In this document: positions 53,365-64,000 of the stretch, one piece after another
Layout of the letters: each line of letters opens with the position of its first letter
Numbering within the stretch: position 1 is the first letter of the stretch
Assembly (NCBI GenBank): GCA_047495785.1
Contig: JBLDXI010000054.1
Coordinates: 3,596,001 to 3,660,000 of the forward strand
Origin: Lepidodermella squamata
Taxonomy: Eukaryota > Gastrotricha
Length of the DNA stretch: 64,000 nt
Direction: 5' to 3'
Made by a program: the position numbers and the translations under genes
Notes under the pieces: model-generated
Told to the model about the DNA's origin: nothing
Databases searched by the model: none
What the model saw: only the letters and a program-made list of their open reading frames with translations

Positions 53365-54280
53365 GAACGTCGATGCGTGTCTGATCCACAAGCTCTCCCT
53401 GCTGCCGCTGTCGCAAAACCTTGTTGACTGGATGGCCGACTACTTACGCGATCGCCGCCTCCAGGCCCGTGTCGCCGGATCCCTCAGTCATACTCATACT
53501 CATTTTTATTTGCAAATCGTAATGAACAGTTAGCAAATGGTAAATTTCAATGATCAGCAAGTATGTGATTTCGAGGCGCCTCACCGCAGATGTTACATGT
53601 TTATCAAATAGAGCAGAATTATGTTTAATATAGTTGCAGAACACTTGATGAGAATTATTTACGACAACAGAAGACAGACGGTTCCACGCAGCACGAACAC
53701 GCCTAGAGATGCAGAATTTATAGCTTAGGTTATTTCTACACGCGCTCATCTTCACAGAGTGAGGAGGTAGGCGAGAATCCCGGCAGATTTCAAAGAAATC
53801 AGAGAAACCAATGTCAACTAATCCCTGATACATTTTATGCATCAAAATCAAATCATGTTGGAGGCGGCGAACTTCAAGCGTCGTTAAGCCCAGTTTTTTC
53901 AGACGATCTTCGTAAGAGGCACCTTCGACCGATTCGACAGGTTACGGTTAATTGCGGTGTCCCACAGGGTTCCCCGCTCTCTCCGCATTTGTACACTGCC
54001 AACCTTCTCTCGACGCCCAGTGTCAATGGTGCCCTGCTCCTGGCTTACGCCGACGATCTTACCGTCGTAAACGAAGGGCGGTCTGTCAAAGCGGCGCAAC
54101 GCTGTACGCAGCTTGAACATATCCGGGTTTTTCCGGCGTGCCCTGCACACCCCTGGTATTTCACGTCATTGGCGGCGGACGTTGTACCTCACGCTGAGCC
54201 ATTCGATCTGGTCGTTCGGCAATATCTACGTCTCCTCCGCGTCGAAACAGCAGCTGCGGCGGCTCTCTGTCAACTCAACA
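53365..54280 (+). mobile_element. LINE-like reverse transcriptase remnant, split
   Basis: Two pieces of a non-LTR retrotransposon reverse transcriptase on the plus strand. Part 1 (53365-53483) reads NVDACLIHKLSLLPL and then LVDWMADYLRDRRLQARVAG. Part 2 (from about 53919) reads VNCGVPQGSPLSPHLYTANL and then the catalytic LLLAYADDLTVV. Together they cover RT fingers/palm blocks. The endonuclease and 3' part are missing, and the frame decays after YADD. The gap between the pieces is filled by another element in opposite orientation. Confidence 0.8.
53484..53918 (-). mobile_element. 5'-truncated second LINE copy inserted in the first
   Basis: Minus-strand sequence encodes the C-terminal end of a non-LTR polymerase: SYEDRLKKLGLTTLEVRRLQ, then HDLILMHKMYQGLV and RRVRAAWNRLSSVVVNNSHQ. 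It ends with AATAAA and a short ATGAGT tandem tail, a typical LINE 3' end. It interrupts the plus-strand RT between the RLQARVAG and VNCGVPQG blocks. Exact edges and target duplication were not resolved. Confidence 0.75.
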
Positions 54281-54799
54281 GGCTACAGAAGAGCTGTCAT
54301 GAAACGTGTTTGGTGATTGAAGCTCATCATTATTTATAGCCTATAGCCTGAGCTTAGGTACGCAATTGGAGGCGAACCGGTATTTATTACTTTTACTTAT
54401 TAAAACACTAAATCCCCGGCTCATACCCCTAAAACATTCTACGGGTGTTTTCGCTTTTAATTTGGAATACCTAACCTTAAAATAATCCTGAACAACTTCG
54501 GTTAAAAATATCAGAAAAACAAGTTTAACCCCAACTGGCAATTTGTTAAGAGTTGTTAATTTGTTCAGGGATTTTTAGCTTGCTTCATATTGATGGCGAA
54601 ACAACCGGAGGATACTTCGATTAGGACCTACATCGGGATATTTCGTTCGGGCGTCTGCCCCTTTTGAGCTACAAGGAAATAAAACGATAGCTTATTTACT
54701 AGCTGACATCGAAAAAGTCAGGCGAAGGAAGAATCATAAGAAATCATGGCGGCAATCAGCCTTGAGACTTCTACAAATGCCATGCATCGGATTCTTGAC
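54281..54799. other. Spacer between LINE remnant and channel 3
   Basis: Bases 54279-54345 are similar to 50043-50115 near channel 1 (shared TTGGTGAT, ATTATTTATAGCCTATA). Nothing else recognised. Confidence 0.5.
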
Positions 54800-56092
54800 T
54801 CAAGACTTCTCACTGTCATAGGCTGTGACCATGAAATAGAATAAAGCTGAATCAACCATCACGTTAACTACAGTGACTGCAGAGAAAAACACGATATCAA
54901 TCATTTCAATAAGACCGAGTTCCAGTTTTTTATCCCACGTTCGTGATAACCAGCATAATGTCAGATTGCAGTTCTTTATCGCTTCCTTCTCCACAATTCT
55001 GTTACCGATGAGGGTGAAAAGCGTACAGACGACTGCAGTTGCAGATTTGCCGAGTAAGAACATGAATATATATGGCGTGTCAGCGTAAACAGGCATCCTA
55101 TCAGTCAGAGAGGTCTGAAGAACTATCACCGAGAGTAGGACAGTTGTGCAGTAGATCGGGCGATCAGGGCGGCCGGCGGGCATGACACCGGCAACAAGCA
55201 GAAGAAAAACCAGAAAGTAACCCGGTATGAAAACCGTTACCATGTAGACCTTATAATTGCGTTGAAACCTCACGTTGAAATCCACTCGGTCGTAGTACAG
55301 GCCATCATCGCCTAACACCTGCCTGGTAGAAGTGTATACGTTTTTTATCAGCCAAAGACCTCCGGGCTCATTGAACTCGGTCCAATTCCGAATGCTGAAA
55401 TCATCGCCTGGGTCGGGGATTAGGCGTTGAGTTGTGTTGGGGTCAGAAGACTGGTAAGCAAAGTAGCATGTCTGCCTGTCAAACGGGAACGGCTTCACTC
55501 TGAAAGTAGTGAAAATTAATGTCTTGATTTCAAGCGATTTTTAAAAACCAAACTCAATAGTGCAATCAGAAGTTAGGATCGCGTTCACCCTCCACTCGAT
55601 GTAACCATTCCTTATCGTCACTTCGCTCCTATCCGCTCGGTCAGAGAAGAAGGAAGCTTCTAGAACAGCATCTAGAGGGTAGAGCTTGGGAACCCAGATA
55701 CTGCTAGCTTTTTCTTTTAATTCGACGCCAGCTGGAAAAGTTTGCATAACGCTTTTCAAACACGGATGATCCCATTGCAATTTTACGGTTCCTTTCACCG
55801 AAAACCCATACTCGTTGACGTCGCGAAATTTACTGAAAAAGAGGTTGATGCGGATCTCGACAGGATCGGCTGAGCAATTTGTTCCATTTTCGCAATCCAC
55901 GTTCATTGTGTATGCTTTGAAAGGTATTAAGGTGACATCGCCCAAGTAACATTGTTTTATAATTGATGCTTTGAGAGAGACCAATGTAGATGAAAAGCTT
56001 CTCCAATCCTCGACTTTCATGTCTGAACTCTGTTGCCATGTTGGAGAAAATAATAATATAACCGATATGAAACACCAGCAACTGGATTTCAT
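54800..56092 (-). CDS. Cys-loop ligand-gated ion channel 3
   Basis: Two exons, 56092-55554 and 55499-54800, give 412 aa. Signal peptide from MKSSCWCFISVILLF. Cys-loop with 13 residues, M2 RPIYCTTVLLSVIVLQTSL, M4 IEMIDIVFFSAVTVVNVM. The donor is GTTTGG rather than the GTATGN seen in most sister genes. Exon 2 is nearly identical to that of channel 2 through the TM region, suggesting a recent duplication or gene conversion. Confidence 0.88.
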
Positions 56093-56848
56093 GATGCTAA
56101 CTACACGAATGAAAAAATGAATCCACTACAGATGGTTGATTGCAGCTGGCTTGGATCAAGCTCTAGCTGGGAATTTGATACTATTGAATAGGACATTGTG
56201 TTTACATTGCCTAGAACTCAAACTTGGCTAGAGAGTGAAAAAGCGGAAGCTGAAAATTTCATTTAAACTCAGCAGGTGTTCATAAATAATGGTTTACCAG
56301 ACCTTTTTTTATATCAATTTATACTGTTGCAGCTAGGTAAATCGATTCGCTTGACGAAGAGTGAGGCGAAAAGTCGAGTGGTTCAAATTTGGAGTGCCAT
56401 ATTATAACCCAATTTCCGCCGGCAATTAATCATGGGAGCTTGAAAAGCACGGTATAAATAACAAATGCCTATAGCGCATTTGTCGTTCGTTGATGCCCTC
56501 CGACGCAAATGTCGGGCAACATAATACCGTCAGCGACTGTCACCATGGACTGTCCTTCCCTACTTGAAGACTTCCTTTCCCAAAAAAGCTTTTACGATTC
56601 TGAAGTTAAGGCGCATACTACTCGCAGCGTCTTAAGTCTCCAGTGTCCCAGTTGTGTAATATGTAATGATGTCATGATGTGCTTACAAATTTGCAAATGA
56701 AACGGCAGAAAATAATATGCACTGAAAATTATGATATCTTTACTTAGTTAACAACAGCATAGCGATAAAAATATTAAGATAGAATCAAATGAAATAAACA
56801 GGAATCGAACTTCAAGGGTGCCAGAAATAAGATCTCTTAGGTTCCGAT
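56093..56848. other. Spacer upstream of channel 3
   Basis: Contains the second copy of the duplicated upstream block (56334-56501). A short plus-strand frame at 56509-56700 lacks homology. Confidence 0.5.
56334..56501 (+). repeat. Duplicated upstream block, copy 2
   Basis: Counterpart of 52848-53026; see that entry. It has TATAAATAAC and the following CGCATTTGTCGTT but differs by several small indels. Confidence 0.85.
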
Positions 56849-58148
56849 TCATGGCTTCTCACTGTCATAAGCTGTGATCATGAAGTAAAATATAGCTGAA
56901 TCAGCTATAATATTAATTATAGTGACAAGGGAGAAAAATGCAACATCAATAAACTCAACAAGACCTATTTCTAGTTTTGTGTCTTTTCTCCGCAAAAACC
57001 AGCACAAAGACAGGCGGCAGTTCTTTACCGCTTCCTTTTCCACAATTCTGTTTCCGATCAACGTGAAAAGCGTGCAAACGACTGCAGTGGCTGATTTGCC
57101 CAACAAGAACAGGAAAATGTAAGGAGTGTCTGCATACACAGGCATCTTATCGGTCAGAGAGGTCTGAAGAACCATGACTGAAAGCAGGACGGTTGTGCAG
57201 TAGATCGGCCGATCAGGGTGGCCGGCTGGCATGATACCGGCGACGAGGAGAAGCAAAACAAGGAAATAACCCGGTAAAAATACCGTTACAGTGTAGACCT
57301 TGTAGTTGCGTTGAAACCGCACGTTGAAATCCACTCGGTCGTAGTACAAACCATCATCCCCCAGCACTTGCTTGCTGGTGGTGTAAACCTTTTTAATCAG
57401 CCAAAGTCCTCCCGGCTCATTGAACTCGGTCCAATTCCAAATACTGAAATCATCGGCTGGGTCGGGGATTAGTCGTTGGGTTGTATTGGGATCAGAAGAC
57501 TGGTATGCGAAGTAGCATGTCTGCCTGTCAAACGGGAACGGCTTCACTCTAGAAAATAGCAAATTATTCATGCCAGTTGTATTAATATAATTGAACTTAC
57601 TCTATGGTACAATCAGAAGTTAGGATCGAGTTCACCCTCCACTCGATGTAACCATTCCTTATCGTCACTTCGCTTCTGTCAGCTCTGTCCGCAAAAAATG
57701 ATGCTTCTTGAACAGCATCCAATGGGTACAATTTTGGCAGCCAGTAACTGCTGGCCTTGTCGCGAACTGCTACCCCAGCTGGATAGGTTCCGGGTTGTTG
57801 CATGACGTTTTTCAAACACGGATGATCCCATTGCAATTTTACGGTTCCTTTAACCGAAAAGCCGTACTCATTGACGTCGCGAAATTTACTGAAAAATAGG
57901 TTGATACGGATCTCAATGGGGTCGGGCGAGCAATTTGTTCCATTTTCGCAATTCATGGTCATTGTGTATGCTTTGAAAGGCATCAAAGTCACATCATCCA
58001 AGTAACAATCTTTTATAATTGTTGCTTTTAAGGCGGCCAACTCGTTCGAAAAGCTTTTCCAGTTTTGGACCTGGTCCGTCATCAGTCGTTGTTGCCATGT
58101 TGCTGGCGAAAACAACAAAATCGCTGCAATAAAACCGCGGCAGCTCAT
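56849..58148 (-). CDS. Cys-loop ligand-gated ion channel 4
   Basis: Two exons, 58148-57601 and 57548-56849, give 415 aa. Starts MSCRGFIAAILLFSPATW. The ligand domain shares CENGTNCSPDPIEIRINLFF with channel 2. Cys-loop of 13 residues; M2 RPIYCTTVLLSVMVLQTSL; M4 IDVAFFSLVTIINIIAD. Donor GTAAGT, acceptor TTTTCTAG. Plasma-membrane pentameric channel subunit by family. Confidence 0.88.
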
Positions 58149-58759
58149 TTGTGAACTAAGTTTGAGAACAATAGAATAGTTTCTTCAAAACTTTCTTCGA
58201 TGGGGAATATTTTCTTAGATTTTGGGCGTAACAGATAACTAAGCAAACAATCAATTGAATACATAAACAGGATGAAATGTTTGCTCAATTTTCCTGTCAA
58301 GATATATTCACAAAATACTCTTGAAGAGAACAATTTGATGACAGGGTGGGAACGAATGCATATCCCACTGAAAATAATTGCCGTTCGATTCATTTGACTA
58401 GACACTGTAATGAGAAATGTTTGAAGTCGACGAGAACTCAAAGCTCAATTTATCTGCTAGCCGGAAATGAGAGATTTCTCGATAATCGATAACTCCCAGG
58501 TGTTATACCTCGATACTCTGCTGTCTTCGTTTTAGATGGATTGGAGTCATCATTAAAGAAATCAATTCATTCCAGCCATTTATAATGAGCAAACCGTTGA
58601 ACAACTTTCATTTTTATTTGTTGCCATTACTCCACCGCTCATTAAAGGTTCCGTTTTGATTTGGTAAATTTTTCATATAATTCATAACGTACGCAACGAC
58701 AGCGTCAATTTGATGCAAAGCGAAATGAGTGTTATAGTATAGAATTCTCGCTTCTCGCT
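58149..58759. other. Spacer between channels 4 and 5
   Basis: No gene seen. A minus-strand frame of 98 codons (58145-58441) immediately upstream of channel 4 has no family resemblance. Confidence 0.45.
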
Positions 58760-60068
58760 TCAGGGTTTCTCAGAATCATAAGCAGTTACCATGTAATAGA
58801 AAATAGCGGCATCTACAATTATGTTGATTAAGGAGACAACCGCGAAAAATAAGATATCTATGAACTCAATCAAGCCTAGCTCTAATTTATCAAGTGAGCC
58901 TGGTCGAAGCATCCAGCTAAAAGATAAACGGTGGCATTTAATAGTTTCTACTTCCACCAGCCTGTTACCGACCAGTGTGAAAATGGAACAAACGACGGCA
59001 GTTGCCGATTTGCCGAGTAAGAACATGAATATGTAAGGCGTATCGGCATAGACAGGCATCTTATCAGTCAGAGAGGTCTGAAGAACCATCACTGAGAGAA
59101 GGACAGTTGTGCAGTAGATAGGTCGATCTGGATGGCCCGCGGGCATGATTCCAGCTACAAGAAGGAGGAACACGAGAAAATAGGCTGGTACAAACACTGT
59201 AAAAGTGTAAATCCTGTAGTTACGCTGAAATCTCAAGTTGAAATCCACTCTGTCGTAGTACAGGCCATCATTTCCAAGCACTTGCCGACTGGTAGTGTAA
59301 ACCTTTGTTAGCAGCCAAAGACCCCCAGGTTCATTGAATTCCGACCAATTTCTGATGATAAAATTGTCAGATGGATCCAAGATCAGGCGCTGAGTTGTGT
59401 TCGGATCTGAAGATTGGTAAGCAAAGTAACATGTCTGCCTGTCAAATGGAAACGGCTTCACTCTGCAAAATAAGGAGAGGTTTAGGATCGGCGTTAAAGA
59501 ACATCTTTTCATACTCAATGGTGCAATCAGATGTTAGAATTGAATTGATCCTCCATTGGATGTCGCCGTTTTTGATTGTCACTTCAGTCCTGTCCGCTCT
59601 GTCCGCAAAGAAAGACGATTCTTGAACAGCATCTAGCGGATAAAGCTTGGGCACCCAGATAGTGCCAGCTTTTTCTCGCAATTCGACCCCGGCAGGAAAA
59701 GATTCCGGAGGTTGCATAGCGTTTTTCAGGCAAGGATGTTCCCATCGTAATTTTATCATCCCTTTCGCCGAAAATCCATACTCGTCAATGTTACGAAAGT
59801 TGTTCAGGACTAGATTCATGCGAACCTCAACGGGATCAGGTGAGCAATTCGATGCGTTATTGCAATCCTTGTTTGTTATGGTGGCTGGAATCAGGTTAAA
59901 ATCGTCCAATCGGCATTCCTTCATCATTTGATCCTTGTATTGGGCTAATTCGGTCGAGAAACTGCCCCAATTGTCCGCCTGCTCCGTCATTATTCGCTGC
60001 TGCCATGTTATTAGAGGAAAGAGAAAAACGAGGATGATAAAATTGGGGGTAAATTTAATCGGCTGCAT
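58760..60068 (-). CDS. Cys-loop ligand-gated ion channel 5
   Basis: Two exons, 60068-59515 and 59462-58760, give 418 aa. The start at MQPIKFTPNFIILVFLF is chosen as the beginning of the signal peptide; an in-frame ATG 33 bp upstream also exists. Ligand domain has LDDFNLIPATITNKDC; Cys-loop of 13 residues; M2 RPIYCTTVLLSVMVLQTSL; M4 IDILFFAVVSLINIIVDA. More divergent than channels 2-4 in the N-terminal half. Confidence 0.87.
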
Positions 60069-61737
60069 TTTTACAAAATATGGATAATTGGTTCTGATCA
60101 ACCATATTACCGACTTGGAGTTTCTTGGACAGCCTGCGGCGCAAGTCGGGCGAAACGCTTAAGCAAATAGTTTCTTACTAAAATCTTGAGGGAAATTGAC
60201 GTTTTAACATGCAGTATTTGCCCGAGAGATTCTTAATAATTCATAGCTTTATAATTACTTCAGCCCATTTTTTTCAAGGGGAAATCTACAGCGGCTAGAG
60301 GTTACCTTCCATCAATTTAACCTCATACTCGAGTTGAAAAAGTGAGACAAATGCTTTTATTCAATTATTTATTCATAGAAGTGATCAATCTGCCATCGCA
60401 ATAATTCTCTACCAACATTTTAATCAACACACAAACGTTGATACATCTCCTGTTCGATGCTCGAGTTCGCCGCAGGGATAGTCAATATGCAGTCATACGT
60501 AATATAGAATTTGTTCTTTACTCGAAAACGAGATAAGAGGAAGCACACTTTTAAATATTATATTATTTTGTCAACAATCGCTTGCAATTGACTTTTTTGA
60601 CCCGCATGAGGTGGAACAGAATTTTGCCAGAGTGTATATATATAAAAGCTATCGTTGTTTTTTTGTTCTTTGGTATTCAGACATTCACACCGAGACTGCC
60701 AGAGGATATTAATAAAATAAATATGTACAGTTCATTTTCCACAGATAATACGCTTTAAAGTGACTGGTTGCAACGCGAGACATAAGTGCAATAATGGCTA
60801 TAATAATGTAAACTTGAAAAAATGTGCCCGATGGTGATGCCAAGATTGAGCATCGAAACGTCGCCACAGCTAACAATAAAAGGAAGGTTAGATGGTCAGC
60901 TGGTCACTTCTTCGCGTTATTGTTCCTTATAAAATCAACAAAAAACCGGCTAACAATTGAAGATATATTGCCGATTTTTTTTACACCAATAATAAAATCC
61001 GTGGAATACTAGATGTCACGCGCAAACCTGGTCACGCACTACCGAGAAGAAATCTGATGCGAACGTAGTACTTTTACCAATTAGATTTCGATATTAGATT
61101 TGGGTGTAAAAACCGACCTTTTACTATCGAAACTCACCTTCGGCGCGAGCAGTCCCAAGTTCGCTAAAACTCACCTGCTAAAACGCATTAGAGTTCATTT
61201 GGCGCATCTAAATGCGCTCGTAATACAGTCTATATGCGCACCACACAAAAACCTAACAAGCTTAATATGAATAATTCGTCTGTGACACAATTCAATGGCG
61301 ACTCGATTTTGGCAGCAACTCGTGACCGGATGCGCGTAAATGAAAACAGGTCGATTTTTGGCTCGATCGCGAATTCCAAGTCACCGCGAAATGGGAGCTT
61401 ACCATATTGCTAGCTACTGAAGCACTGATCGGCATTCGGAATAAACTTTTTCCAAGGTCTCGTTTCGTTTTTAGTCGCACTCGCCCACCCGGCCTCAGCT
61501 GGTCACTGATAAAATATTCGCGATGGTAAGAGCTGCACAATTTCTCAGGGTTGTTCAGAAAATAACAGAAATTTCCGTTAACAAAGCAGAACATATTTGC
61601 CTAATTCTTTCCATCGCCAGCTAAGCATTGCTTCGGAGATTTCGAGGGATTTAAAATACTCCTGAAAATTAAACACGAAAGACTAACAGTTAGCTTGATT
61701 ATTCCGGCATCTCACTAAATTTTTTCGATATCAGGAA
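60069..61737. other. Spacer between channel 5 and the TIR transposon
   Basis: No gene is supported. A TATATATATAAAAG at about 60636 could be a promoter with no visible product. A minus-strand frame at 61292-61594 has no homology. Confidence 0.45.
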
Positions 61738-62572
61738 GCACATTTCCCCTTCCGCCGGTGTTTCCTCCACGCGCGCATTCCTATTGGTTGGTTAATTTTA
61801 CGCGTAACCGCACGTCGCGCGCATTTATTGCGCAACAAATAATTGCAGCTTTCTACTAGTGCGCTGCAAAATCAAAGAAAACCACAAGTTATCTAGCCCG
61901 AATTGAACAAGTCCAGTATATCATGTGAAGCGCGCGCATCGAGAGTACATTTTTCAATTAGTACGAAGTTTAAAAAAATTGCAAATCAAGAAGATATGCG
62001 AAAAACAATGATGCCTTATAATCGACAGGGTGCTCAAAAATATTTCCAAGGAAAATAAAATCGCGCCACCATGGTTCATCATATGCTATTTATGTCGCTT
62101 TTATGAAATCGCAATTTTTCTAAATTTTTAGAGGCGCTTGAGTTTTGATCATACTAAGGAATTTTTACATCCACTTCTAGATAAGCGGCTCCGGTAATGA
62201 GCGGTAACTTTTCAAACGCACAAACTTTCAAGGGCAAAAAACATTTTTCAATCAATTCGATGTAGCGCGAAAATGATCAAATGGTTAGAGTCTCAAGCTA
62301 TATTTTGATGAAATTACCCCAAATTCACCGAAAATAGCTCGTGCCAAGTTAGGTGAAATATAAAATTTGCGCGCGCACTATTTTCTATTTTCTTTTCTAT
62401 TTTTTCTATTTGCTATTTTCTTGAAAGCATTTCGCTGACGCGCAGTCGTCTTTGCTCTCGTCCGTGCGCGCGCGCGCACACGAAGACTGTAATTATCTTA
62501 GTTGTTGCGCAATAAGGCCCAGCCAATAGGAGCGCGCGCGCGGAGGAAACACCGGCGGATGGGGAAATGTGC
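61738..62572. mobile_element. Non-autonomous TIR DNA transposon, 835 bp, 9-bp target duplication
   Basis: The ends are inverted repeats: left GCACATTTCCCCTTCCGCC from 61738, right (reverse complement) GCACATTTCCCCATCCGCC from 62572. Similarity continues through GGTGTTTCCTCC, the GCGCGC run, TCCTATTGG and TTATTGCGCAACAA, with indels, for about 70-110 bp. The element is flanked on both sides by TATCAGGAA (61729-61737 and 62573-62581). Long TIRs with 9-bp duplications are typical of Mutator-like elements, which I offer as the most likely superfamily. The interior has no transposase frame. Confidence 0.88.
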
Positions 62573-63864
62573 TATCAGGAACAGTATTCATGAGATAAAA
62601 TATCGCAACATCTGCAACGATGCTGACGAAAGCGACCAATGAGAAAAAGACGATGTCAATGAATTCAATGAGGCCTATGTCAAGTTTATCATCGCGTTCC
62701 CGAAATAACATCGAGCACAGAGATACGCGCCGATCCTTGATCTTTTCCGTATCGGCAAGTCTGTTCCCGATCAGAGTAAATATAGTACACACAACAGCAG
62801 TCGCTGATTTGCCCAACAGGAACAGGAAAATGTAAGGCGTATCGGCATAGACAGGCATCTTATCAGTCAGAGAAGTCTGAAGAACCATCACCGAGAGTAG
62901 GACAGTTGTGCAGTAGATCGGACGATCTGGATGGCCGGCGGGCATGATGCCGGCGACTAGGAGAAGAAACGCCAGAAAATAAGCGGGTATGAAGACCGTA
63001 AATATGTAAACTCTATGATTACGCTGATATCTCAAATTGAAAGCTACTCGGTCGTAATATTTTCCATTGCTGCCAATAACCTGTTGGCTACTTGTCCACA
63101 CTCGAATCAGATACCAAAGACCTCCTGGGTCATCGAATTCGGCCCAATTTTTGATACTGAATTTCTCAGCTGTATCCAAGAGTAAGCGCTGAGTCGAATT
63201 AGGATCAGCTGATTGGTAAAGGAAAAAGCATGTTTGCCTGTCGAATGGAAATAATTTCAGCCTAAAAAATGGCAAATATAGTTGGGAATAAACATTGAAA
63301 AAATCATAAAACCTACTCAACAGTGCAATCGGCAGATATGATCGAGTTAATCTCCCACTCGATTTCGTTATTTATTATCTTCACTTCACTATTGTCCGAT
63401 CTATCCAGGAAGAACGATGAGTCTTGAGTAGCATCCAAAGGGTAAAGCTTAGGCAGCCAAAAATTGCTCGCCCTCTCGCGAATTTCTAAATAAGCTGGAA
63501 AGGATTCAGGTTGCACAACTTTCTTCAGACATGGATGGGTCCATCTCAACGTCAAACTTCCTTTTACTGAAAATCCAGTCTCGTCGATACTCCGAAATTG
63601 GGTCAGGTATAAATTGAGGCGGACTTCAAGCGGGTCGGGTGAGCATTTTGTCGCGTTTTGGCAATTTCTGTTCGCTGAAAAAGCGCCAAACGGGATCAGG
63701 GTGATATCATCCAAACTGCAGTCTTTTATTAATTTTGTCTTATACGAAGCGAATTCGGCCGAGTAGCTGTCCCAATTTTCGATCTGTCCCGTTACAAGTC
63801 GCGGCTGCCACGGTCCAATGGCGAAAAACGCTAGAATAATGCATCTACGGTATAACTTACTCAT
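62493..63864 (-). CDS. Cys-loop ligand-gated ion channel 6, transposon-derived C-terminus
   Basis: Two exons, 63864-63317 and 63261-62493, give 438 aa. The start at MSKLYRRCIILAFFAIG opens the signal peptide; an in-frame ATG at 63879 would add five residues. Most diverged of the six (Cys-loop reads CTVELKLFPFDRQTC). TM region is conserved (M2 RPIYCTTVLLSVMVLQTSL, M4 IEFIDIVFFSLVAFVSIVAD). After IFYLMNTVPDS the frame enters the right end of the TIR transposon and continues for about 26 residues (TFPHPPVFPPRARSYWLGLI) to a stop inside the element. Sister genes end a few residues after the equivalent point (TAYDSEKP). Confidence 0.88.
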
Positions 63865-64000
63865 TTTAAAATTGTCCAATGTCCAAACTTGAAATCACGG
63901 TATAATTTTCCCATATAGCGTTTATACAGCTGAGATGCCTAGATGATTTCTTGTAGCGTTGGTGTGTAAACATTCAATTACTTGAGTTGCGGATATAATT

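Noticed and set aside
60824-60875. Hammerhead-ribozyme-like GATGC..GCATCGAAACGTC
   Set aside because: The CTGATGA core expected before stem II is missing (CCGATGG instead), so the three-way junction cannot form.
61292-61594. Minus-strand frame of 100 codons
   Set aside because: No homology, no splice or polyadenylation context, and located in spacer beside a transposon.
1-64000. CRISPR arrays, rRNA genes and operon-style bacterial features
   Set aside because: None is present; introns and protein families show animal nuclear DNA.

Overview
The window is animal nuclear DNA. Genes are split by very short introns (mostly 46-60 nt, GT..AG with TTTTAG-type acceptors), AATAAA signals follow many genes, and the products are typical of metazoans: MCM2, fibulin-1, ALDH1L, SBDS, an ornithine carrier, NAA80, a nuclear receptor, GPCRs and Cys-loop channels. 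Dense packing and tandem families of receptors and channels suggest a compact invertebrate genome, possibly ecdysozoan or tardigrade-like. I cannot fix the taxon from sequence alone. For most spliced genes the proposed exons sum to a multiple of three and join conserved residues, which is the main check on the models.

Layout. 1-8.8 kb: first exon of a MAGI-like gene (-), complete MCM2 (+), a 402-bp MCM2 fragment held between two perfect 104-bp direct repeats, and a putative glycosyltransferase (+). 10-18.4 kb: a seven-TM receptor (+) and fibulin-1 (+), whose two alternative 3' ends match the C and D isoforms known from vertebrates and nematodes. 19-26.2 kb: ALDH1L (-) with an intronless gene on the opposite strand inside one intron, a small membrane protein gene (+), SLC25A15-like carrier (-) and NAA80 (-).

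27.7-30.6 kb: a spliced, apparently non-coding transcription unit that looks like a snoRNA host gene. Two of its introns carry C/D-box-like RNAs with the same 13-nt guide, perfectly complementary to a universal 18S rRNA stretch, and two more carry H/ACA-like hairpins. SBDS follows 25 bp after the host's AATAAA. 31.9-34.9 kb: three tandem genes for small single-pass membrane proteins with a CxxxC-rich ectodomain, a family I do not recognise. 35.7-45.5 kb: a nuclear receptor with an unusual P-box and an enlarged second zinc finger, a rhodopsin-like GPCR, and two tandem intronless GABA-B-like class C GPCRs. 45.5-47.7 kb: a RING/B-box/coiled-coil/ankyrin gene (-).

48.5-63.9 kb: six tandem Cys-loop ligand-gated ion channel genes, all on the minus strand and all with one intron at the same place inside the Cys-loop codons. 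The array includes a decayed channel fragment, duplicated intergenic blocks, a foldback MITE, a LINE nested in another LINE, and an 835-bp terminal-inverted-repeat transposon with a 9-bp target duplication. That transposon sits in the last codons of the sixth channel gene, so its terminal repeat now encodes the channel's C-terminus.

The strongest candidates for something new are the snoRNA host gene with duplicated 18S guides, the CxxxC membrane family, the divergent channel array with its transposon-derived tail, and the MCM2 fragment whose 11 differences are all synonymous.
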